Shown here: positions 14,473 to 19,648 of the stretch, in pieces
Numbering within the stretch: the first letter of the stretch is position 1
Layout: each line of letters begins with the position of its first letter
Source of the DNA: CAZVWW01 sp964631265
GTDB taxonomy: Bacteria; Thermotogota; Thermotogae; MWEM01
Assembly: GCA_964631265.1 (NCBI GenBank)
Contig: CAZVWW010000035.1
Location: forward strand, 1-19,648
Reading direction: 5' to 3'
DNA: 19,648 bases
Program-made: the position numbers and the translations under genes
Notes under the pieces: generated by a model
The model's input: the letters and a program-made list of their open reading frames with translations, nothing else
The model's database searches: none
Told to the model about the DNA's origin: nothing

Positions 14473-15381
14473 TCATGCTGTATCAATGTCCATGTTTTTT
14501 CTGACAAGTCCAAAGGCAAACAACAATGTGATCACAATCAACACGACCGCCATGGAAGATGCATACCCGAGTTTTCCGAACTGAAAGGCCTGTTTGTGAA
14601 TATACAATGAAAAAAGCATGGTTCCGTCCGAACCCGGGCCCCCTTTGGTCATAACAAAGACTTCAGAGAAGATCCTGAGGGCATCGATGGTCCTCAGCAG
14701 GATGGCCGTTGCTATCGTTCCTCTGAGGAGAGGTAGGATAATCTTGAAGGTCTTCTGATAAAAAGAAGCCCCGTCAATCTCAGCCGCCTCGATTAGATCC
14801 TTTGATATCCCGCTGATACCGGCATATAGAATCATGAACATAAACGGCCACATTCGCCAGATATCCTGTATGATAACGGCGGCATAAGCCAGGGATTTAT
14901 CGCTCAATATTCCTTGTGGGAACTCTAAACCAATCTGTGAGAGTAGATAGGTGATGACACCGTACCGAGGTTGCAACATCAATTTCCAGGTCAAACCCGA
15001 AAGGACAGGAAGAACAAAAACGGGCAAGAGTAAGAGAGTCCTTAAAAGACCGCTTGCCGGGAAATCGTTGTTAAATAGAATAGCCACAAAGAAGCCAATA
15101 ACCAGTTGGATTGGAATAGCGATAAAGATAAAACCAAGCTGCAGCATTAATGAACGCCAAAAAAGACTGTCCTGAAAGAGATCCAGGTAATTCTTAAAAC
15201 CAATAAAGGCTCTTGTTCCGTCATCAACCTGAGGCCAGTTGAAAAAAGACAGCCCGAAACCGTAAATGATCGGAAAAACGAGTATTACACCGACCGTCAA
15301 AGCCGCCGGAATGATAAAATATAAAAAGGGGCGCCCCCTTTTTCGGGGGCGCAAACTCCTTTTAGAATGGATGCTATTCAT
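14473..15381 (-). CDS. Sugar ABC transporter permease, MalF-like, second system
   Basis: CUT1 inner-membrane permease of 302 residues. A basic tail (RSLRPRKRGRP at 8-18) precedes the first membrane helix (about 19-42), and five more helices follow. The EAA loop is at 198-221: EAAEIDGA followed by IILPLLRG. Unlike the first MalF-like protein of the window it has no enlarged external loop. The start overlaps the end of the binding-protein gene by 8 bases, and a GGAGAAG site sits inside the last codons of that gene. The codons for residues 11-20 form two overlapping inverted repeats (listed separately), so expression may be limited at this point. Substrate unknown. Confidence 0.93.
   Translation of the reverse strand: MNSIHSKRSLRPRKRGRPFLYFIIPAALTVGVILVFPIIYGFGLSFFNWPQVDDGTRAFIGFKNYLDLFQDSLFWRSLMLQLGFIFIAIPIQLVIGFFVAILFNNDFPASGLLRTLLLLPVFVLPVLSGLTWKLMLQPRYGVITYLLSQIGLEFPQGILSDKSLAYAAVIIQDIWRMWPFMFMILYAGISGISKDLIEAAEIDGASFYQKTFKIILPLLRGTIATAILLRTIDALRIFSEVFVMTKGGPGSDGTMLFSLYIHKQAFQFGKLGYASSMAVVLIVITLLFAFGLVRKNMDIDTA
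15323..15352 (-). promoter_or_regulatory. Two mutually exclusive hairpins at the start of the MalF-like gene (attenuator-like)
   Basis: Stem A pairs 15331-15338 (GCGCCCCC) with 15345-15352 (GGGGGCGC), a perfect 8-bp GC stem with a 6-base loop. Stem B is a perfect 9-bp stem: AAAAAGGGG (15323-15331) with CCCCTTTTT (15335-15343) around a 3-base centre. The two share bases, so only one can form at a time. In the minus-strand transcript stem A comes first. Stem B contains or precedes the U-rich run UUUUUAUAUUUUAU, as in a rho-independent terminator. The element begins about 30 bases after the MalF-like start codon. Partial termination or translational control separating binding protein from permeases is inference. 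Confidence 0.55.
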
Positions 15382-16642
15382 ACTTCTCCAACAGTTTATT
15401 TAACTCAGAAACCATTGTATCTACAGCTTTTTCCGGTGCCACCTTTCCTGTAACTGCGGCAAGCCAGTTGTTTTTGATGATTTCGGAGTATTCTGGATAA
15501 TGTGTTGTCCTGTTCGGTCTGCTGACGGCGTACTTTCCTGCTTCTGCCATTCCGGCGTACCATGGGCTTTCTTCCATCAGTTCTTCATTCTGAAGAAGAT
15601 CTGTTCTAACCGGTGTCATACCCTCGTCTGCCAACTTCATTCCGGCATCGTGGTTGTTGAGCCAGTAGGAGAATTCAGCAGCAGCGGCTTTGTTATCAGA
15701 CGCTTTCGGGACACCGAGAATCCAGCAGCCTCTTACAGCAGCTCTCTGATCGGGACCGGCTGGTGGTGCTGTGTATTCAATCTTGCCGGCAACGAGTGAT
15801 TCGTTTTCATCTTCATGGGATGGTACAATGCCGGGCCACTGGAACATGGAGAATACAAGTCCGTCACTGAACGCTGCAATTCTTGCACCGTGTCCCATGT
15901 TCATGGCACCCTGTGGTGAATATTCGAGCAGGTCCTTGTAGAACATGATGGCCTGCAGGGCCTTTTCCTTGTCAAGTGTGACTTCGTACTGACCGTCTTT
16001 CATGGTCATAACACTTGTGCCGAAGGATTCGAAGAACATGACGGCTTCACAGGTGGCTCCCTCGGAATTGAAAGTGAAGGGGGCAAAACCGAAGATACCC
16101 TTGGGTTCGAGGAAAATAGCCATATTCATCAGCTGATCCAGTGTCTTGGGGACCTGAAGCTCATAGCCAAACTGTTTTCTGAATTCCTCTTTGTATTCGG
16201 GATTGTTGACAATATCTTCTCTTGTCATCCAGACATACATGTTGCCGTTTATCGGTATTCCGACGTTCTCGCCTTTCCATTCGGCTGATGCAAAGATGGC
16301 GGCGGGTATGTCCTGTGTCCCGACCTTCGGATAGACATCTCCCTCGGGCCAGTCTTTGTAGGGAACCAGCAGGTCCCCGAATTTTGCAACGTTACCCTCG
16401 TCAATGGCAACCAGATCGTAATTGGCCTTGTTCTCAGTAACGTTCAACGATGTCTTCTGAAGCATCGATGTGGATGGTATTAACTCGAGTTCCACCTCGA
16501 TACCCGTCTCTTTCTCAAATTCCTCAACTAATGCTTTCCATGCCTGTGTGTGTGCATCGTCCCAGGCCAGGACTTTGATTGTCTGTGAGAACATCAATGT
16601 GCTAAACAGTACAATCAAGAGAACCAACAATACTTTTCTCAT
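15374..16642 (-). CDS. Sugar ABC transporter solute-binding protein, second system
   Basis: Family-1 extracytoplasmic binding protein of 422 residues for a CUT1 importer. Residues 1-19 are a signal peptide (MRKVLLVLLIVLFSTLMFS). The mature N-terminus (TIKVLAWDDAHTQAWKALVEEFEKETGIEVELE) is the standard first lobe. Other family blocks are VAIDEGNVAKFGDLL, the QWPG segment near the middle, and GCWILGVPKAS. The protein is full length, ending with the usual basic-acidic helix ELNKLLEKYE. ATG 16642 follows a GGGAGGT Shine-Dalgarno. It is first in its operon, and both permease genes follow. It diverges from a ROK repressor gene, suggesting a sugar or oligosaccharide substrate under ROK control. The exact ligand cannot be judged, and it is only distantly like the binding protein at the left edge. 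Confidence 0.94.
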   Translation of the reverse strand: MRKVLLVLLIVLFSTLMFSQTIKVLAWDDAHTQAWKALVEEFEKETGIEVELELIPSTSMLQKTSLNVTENKANYDLVAIDEGNVAKFGDLLVPYKDWPEGDVYPKVGTQDIPAAIFASAEWKGENVGIPINGNMYVWMTREDIVNNPEYKEEFRKQFGYELQVPKTLDQLMNMAIFLEPKGIFGFAPFTFNSEGATCEAVMFFESFGTSVMTMKDGQYEVTLDKEKALQAIMFYKDLLEYSPQGAMNMGHGARIAAFSDGLVFSMFQWPGIVPSHEDENESLVAGKIEYTAPPAGPDQRAAVRGCWILGVPKASDNKAAAAEFSYWLNNHDAGMKLADEGMTPVRTDLLQNEELMEESPWYAGMAEAGKYAVSRPNRTTHYPEYSEIIKNNWLAAVTGKVAPEKAVDTMVSELNKLLEKYE

Positions 16643-16685
16643 TGAATAAAACCTCCCTGAAATAGAATTTTGGTTAATAATCTAC

Positions 16686-16702
16686 AGCGATAACTAATCG
16701 CT
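16686..16702. promoter_or_regulatory. Candidate operator for the ROK repressor
   Basis: AGCGAT (16686-16691) and ATCGCT (16697-16702) form a perfect 6-bp inverted repeat around AACTA. The site begins 6 bases downstream of the -10 box and covers the expected start of the binding-protein operon, a repressing position. The divergent ROK gene is the natural candidate ligand. I do not see a second good copy at the ROK promoter itself. Confidence 0.55.
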
Positions 16703-16707
16703 CTATT

Positions 16708-16736
16708 ATTATACAAAAGATAAAGGAATATTGCAA
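16708..16736 (-). promoter_or_regulatory. Promoter of the second ABC transporter operon
   Basis: On the minus strand TATAAT (16713 to 16708) is a perfect -10 and TTGCAA (16736 to 16731) a 4-of-6 -35 at 17-base spacing. The leader to ATG 16642 would be about 60 bases. Confidence 0.7.
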
Positions 16737-16851
16737 CCATTGTTTTGTTTGCTATTCAGAGCTACTTGAAGGAAAATGCCAAATTGAGAAGATTGTTTAT
16801 TGTAATTGAACGAAACCGCTCATAATTGGATTTATTTAGATTAATTCAACC

Positions 16852-16880
16852 TTTAAATTTTTATCTGACACTGGTATAAT
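16852..16880 (+). promoter_or_regulatory. Promoter of the ROK-isomerase-symporter genes
   Basis: TGGTATAAT (16872-16880) is an extended -10 with perfect TATAAT at 16875-16880. TTTAAA (16852-16857) is a 4-of-6 -35 at 17-base spacing. The start codon at 16915 follows AGAGGAG (16904-16910). The 272-base divergent region thus holds two back-to-back promoters about 140 bases apart and the inverted repeat near the left one; I see nothing else in it. Confidence 0.7.
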
Positions 16881-16914
16881 CCAATGGGATATCTTCGAAA
16901 GAAAGAGGAGAAAA

Positions 16915-18171
16915 ATGAAAAATTCTGTCATGGATCTGAATGTTGTGAAAAAGAATAACCGGTCGGTTATTTTGAATGTCCTTCGAGACAGAGGCTGTCT
17001 TTCAAGGAAGGATATTGCAGACATAACGGGCTTAAGCCCCGGGGCCGTCACAACCATATCGAACGAAATGCTCAGCGAGGGAGCCCTTATTGAAGTGGGA
17101 ACTGCCTCGGGAAACGGGCGTGCCGGCAGGAAGAAGATCCTCCTTGATATTAATAAAAAGCATCGCTTTATTATTGGCATCAATATTGAAAAGGAAAACA
17201 CCATTATTTCCATTTCCAATCTCAGTCTTGAAATGTTAACAACGACCCGGATCAAGACCAACAGCAGAACAGATCCGGAAAGATTCCTTGAAGAAATCGT
17301 TGAAGAATCAAAAAGCCTGCTCTGGAAACTCGATATATCAAAAAGCAGTGTGCTGGGAATCGGTGTGGGCATCGCCGGCAAAGTTGATTCTGTAAATGGT
17401 GTCAGTGAATATGCCTATGGCGTATGGAACAAAAGCGTTAAAGTCAGGGAAATCCTTGAAGCACTCTATAATATTCCCGTTGTTGTTGAAAACAACGTGA
17501 GAGGTCTGGCGCTTGCCGAAGTGAACTGTTCAAAGGAACGAAACCTGAAGAATTTCATCTTTATCAAGCACGGCCCTGGCATCGGAGCCGCCATCATCAT
17601 CGACAAGAAGCTGCTTTACGGAGCCAACAACATGGCCGGGGAGATCGGTCATATCATTGTCAACGTCGACGGATATGAATGCAGTTGCGGTCAGAGAGGC
17701 TGTCTGGAGACCACAATCTCATCAAAGCGGATCATCTCACAGGTCAGAAAATGGTTTTCAAAAGAAAAGACACCCCGGATCTATCAAAACTGCAACGGGG
17801 CATCCGAAAAAGTTGATATTGATACCATTTTCAAGACTTATTTCATGGAATCGGATGATTCTATAACGTATACACAGCATGAAGATGAGATAAGAGAGTT
17901 AATCGAAGAAGTCATATTCTATCTGGCGCTCGGCATTGTTAATCTGATCAAGATGATTGACCCTGAAAACCTGGTCTTCTACGGAGAGATATTTAAATAC
18001 AAAAAGCTGATGGGACTGTTGAATGATAAGATCGAGACCCTGCTTCGCAGCAGCGGACTTAAAAGTCAATTACATACAAGCTGCCTTGAATTTACCAGCC
18101 CGTCCATAGGCGGCCTATCGATTGCACTTGAACATCTTTTTTTTGAAACCGGAGCGATATATAAAACATAA
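16915..18171 (+). CDS. ROK-family transcriptional repressor
   Basis: Sugar-sensing repressor of the NagC/Mlc/XylR type, 418 residues. An N-terminal winged helix-turn-helix (about 12-62: NNRSVILNVLRDRGCLSRKDIADITGLSPGAVTTISNEM) is followed by the ROK fold from about 85. The zinc-binding ROK signature is intact: GEIGH at 242-246 and C256-x-C258-x4-C263 (CSCGQRGCLE). In ROK sugar kinases the catalytic Asp sits in an E-N-D-A type motif. Here the matching segment is VENNVRGLALAEV, with Asn in its place, so it probably binds but does not phosphorylate sugar. It is divergent from the second ABC operon and cotranscribed with the isomerase 16 bases downstream, so it likely controls both. Its effector is probably the transported sugar or its phosphate (inference). 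Confidence 0.94.
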   Translation: MKNSVMDLNVVKKNNRSVILNVLRDRGCLSRKDIADITGLSPGAVTTISNEMLSEGALIEVGTASGNGRAGRKKILLDINKKHRFIIGINIEKENTIISISNLSLEMLTTTRIKTNSRTDPERFLEEIVEESKSLLWKLDISKSSVLGIGVGIAGKVDSVNGVSEYAYGVWNKSVKVREILEALYNIPVVVENNVRGLALAEVNCSKERNLKNFIFIKHGPGIGAAIIIDKKLLYGANNMAGEIGHIIVNVDGYECSCGQRGCLETTISSKRIISQVRKWFSKEKTPRIYQNCNGASEKVDIDTIFKTYFMESDDSITYTQHEDEIRELIEEVIFYLALGIVNLIKMIDPENLVFYGEIFKYKKLMGLLNDKIETLLRSSGLKSQLHTSCLEFTSPSIGGLSIALEHLFFETGAIYKT

Positions 18172-18187
18172 AACAGGAGTGGTTAAA

Positions 18188-19504
18188 ATGAGAGAGAAAC
18201 CGAAGATTGGTGTTGTTTGCCTGGGGAGAAAGACCTTTGATTTTAAGGCTGCCCAGTCAATTTATAAGGACATAATGGAGAATTACAAAAAAAGGGAAGA
18301 TGCAGATTTCATATTTATCGAAGAAATGTTAATCGAAGTGGAAGATGCCAAAAAAGCAGCTCGCAAACTTTCAGAACAATCGGTAGACGGAGTTGTCATC
18401 ATCAGTGGTACATTCCATCTGGGCCATTTGGCACTCGTTATCAATTCCATCATAGAAAAACCGATCCTGCTCTGGGGGCTTGAAGAACTCCCTTACAACG
18501 GCGGGAAGATCAGACTCAACTCGGTTTGCGGGGTCAATCTCAATGCCTCAAACCTCTTCAAAGCCGGTACCGACAACTACAGAGTCTGCGTGGGGGATGC
18601 CCTTGACGAAGACTGGGTGAGAGCCCTCAAGATTAAAAAGAGCCTGGCCACTTCCCATTTCGGAATACTCGGCTACCGGGCCAAAGGCTTTTTCAACGTT
18701 GGCTTGAACGAACTGAACACCTACAGAGAAACCGGGATGCTGCTTGATCATTATGAACTCTCTGAGGTTATCAACAGTGAGACAAAAGAGAGCGATGTCA
18801 AACGAACCGCGGCGGAACTGAAAGAGATCTTTGATACCACCCCCATCAGCGATGAACAGCTCAACAAAGTTGCACTACTGACCGAAAAAATAAAAACGTT
18901 CCTGACAGATAACGCCATCGATGCGCTTGCCATAAGATGCTGGCCGGAATTTGCAAGGGAATTCGGCATTGCACCCTGCGCCTCCATGTCCTATCTGCAG
19001 TCAAAAGGAATCCTGTTGGGATGCGAGGGGGATGTGGAAGGTCTGATGAGCATGATGGCACATGATGCAATGGGCGCACTAACCCCGTTTATGGCTGATT
19101 TTTCACAGGTCGACTTGAAAGACGATTACGCCCTTCTCTGGCATTGCGGTGTGGCGCCGTGCAATCTGACAGATGGGACATGCAACATCTCACTCGATTC
19201 CTATCATATGGGTGGCAAGGGCGTTACAGCGGACTTTGTGATGAAATCCGGAGAGATATCCTTTGCAAGAATCGATACGGCCCGGGGTAAGACAAGGATT
19301 CTTCTCGGGCGCGGAGAGGCCTTCCCGATGGAAAAGGAACTGAGAGGGACCTATATGAAGGCCAGATTTGACATTCCACTCTCAGAGTTGTTGGAAAAGG
19401 TCGTTTACAATGGCTTTGCCCATCATATATCCGTTGTCTACGGAGATTACACCAAACCCTTTGAGATCCTCTCACGTATCAACAAATGGGAAGTTGTCAG
19501 GTGA
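18188..19504 (+). CDS. L-fucose/L-arabinose isomerase-like protein (aldose-ketose isomerase family)
   Basis: Likely metal-dependent aldose-ketose isomerase. ATG 18188 is chosen because GGAG lies 9 bases upstream and IGVVCLGRKTFDF, the usual family opening, follows. An upstream start at 18122 would overlap the ROK gene by 50 bases. The product has 438 residues, clearly shorter than classical FucI (about 590), as in the compact 'fucose isomerase family' proteins. Family landmarks are VVIISGTFHLGH near 69-80, the CWPEF motif with E254, GCEGD with E280 and D282, WHCG with H319, and a His pair at 422-423. E254, D282 and a C-terminal His are my candidates for the metal ligands, by analogy with the Glu-Asp-His set of FucI. 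The actual sugar is unknown; family resemblance alone does not show fucose. It sits between a ROK repressor and a sugar symporter. Confidence 0.85.
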   Translation: MREKPKIGVVCLGRKTFDFKAAQSIYKDIMENYKKREDADFIFIEEMLIEVEDAKKAARKLSEQSVDGVVIISGTFHLGHLALVINSIIEKPILLWGLEELPYNGGKIRLNSVCGVNLNASNLFKAGTDNYRVCVGDALDEDWVRALKIKKSLATSHFGILGYRAKGFFNVGLNELNTYRETGMLLDHYELSEVINSETKESDVKRTAAELKEIFDTTPISDEQLNKVALLTEKIKTFLTDNAIDALAIRCWPEFAREFGIAPCASMSYLQSKGILLGCEGDVEGLMSMMAHDAMGALTPFMADFSQVDLKDDYALLWHCGVAPCNLTDGTCNISLDSYHMGGKGVTADFVMKSGEISFARIDTARGKTRILLGRGEAFPMEKELRGTYMKARFDIPLSELLEKVVYNGFAHHISVVYGDYTKPFEILSRINKWEVVR

Positions 19505-19508
19505 CCGC

Positions 19509-19648
19509 ATGAAGGATAAAACTGCAAGTGTTCATCAAAGACTTCCGCTGAAGACGAAGATCCTCTTTGGTGCCGGGGATATATTTGGTGGCGGCGCATT
19601 CAATATCATCAACTTTTTCTACGCCATCTTTTTGACCGATGTCATCGG
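19509..19648 (+). CDS. GPH-family (MelB-like) sugar:cation symporter, N-terminal fragment
   Basis: Only the first 46 codons are inside the window. The segment LPLKTKILFGAGDIFGGGAFNIINFFYAIFLTDVIG matches the opening of glycoside-pentoside-hexuronide:cation symporters (K-x-x-G-x-GD, then the first membrane helix ending in a TDV-G loop). ATG 19509 lies 4 bases after the isomerase stop, with AGGTGA (19499-19504) as ribosome binding site. It would provide ion-coupled uptake of a sugar related to the isomerase substrate, in parallel with the divergent ABC importer. Confidence 0.85.
   Translation, partial: MKDKTASVHQRLPLKTKILFGAGDIFGGGAFNIINFFYAIFLTDVI

Noticed and set aside
14454..14519. ATG 14519 as the start of the second MalG-like permease
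   Set aside because: It would add 22 residues unlike the family and overlap the upstream permease by 47 bases. ATG 14453 has a GGTGG site and the normal basic tail.
1..19648. CRISPR arrays, tRNA or rRNA genes, insertion sequences, phage or defence genes
   Set aside because: No spaced direct repeats, no clover-leaf or rRNA-like segments, and no transposase, integrase or defence-type domains were seen on either strand. All large frames are metabolic, transport, regulatory, chemotaxis or unknown genes.

Overview
This window looks like a chromosomal segment of an anaerobic, sugar-fermenting, chemotactic bacterium, most likely a member of the Thermotogota. That placement is an inference with moderate confidence (about 0.6). 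It rests on three things. There are two CUT1-type sugar ABC transporters whose binding proteins have short leaders ending in A-Q or S-Q. Genes for 6-phosphofructokinase and pyruvate kinase sit in that order on one strand, as I recall from Thermotoga maritima. Shine-Dalgarno sequences are strong (AAGGAGGT, GGGAGGT) and extended -10 promoters (TGnTATAAT) recur. A run of 100 N at 4336-4435 is an assembly gap, so the linkage of the left and right parts is only as good as the scaffolding.

Region 1 (1-4335, minus strand) is a maltose/trehalose-type ABC uptake operon. It reads LacI-family repressor (first gene), MalF-like permease, MalG-like permease, then a solute-binding protein that runs off the left edge. 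A 16-bp near-palindrome overlaps the end of an extended -10 box just before the repressor gene, so the operon is probably autoregulated.

Region 2 (4436-13621, plus strand) is ten closely packed or overlapping genes behind one clear promoter. The order is an AarF/UbiB atypical kinase, a small phasin-like protein, a membrane-anchored coiled-coil protein with a C-terminal helix-turn-helix (SwrB-like architecture), an unknown 161-residue protein, 6-phosphofructokinase, pyruvate kinase, an exported beta-propeller-like protein, and CheD, CheB and CheR. Lower glycolysis and the chemoreceptor-modification enzymes therefore appear to share a transcription unit.

Region 3 (13623-16642, minus strand) is a second CUT1 ABC uptake operon: binding protein, MalF-like, MalG-like. 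It converges on cheR with one base between stop codons. Two overlapping, mutually exclusive inverted repeats lie inside the first codons of the MalF-like gene and resemble an attenuator.

Region 4 (16643-19648) holds a divergent promoter region and then, on the plus strand, a ROK-family repressor, a fucose/arabinose-isomerase-like enzyme and the start of a GPH-family (MelB-like) sugar symporter. An inverted repeat over the start site of the region 3 operon is a good candidate operator for the ROK protein. Regions 3 and 4 together look like one sugar regulon: import by two routes, isomerisation, and control by a ROK repressor. Its substrate cannot be read from the sequence. Neither ABC system has its own ATPase gene here.
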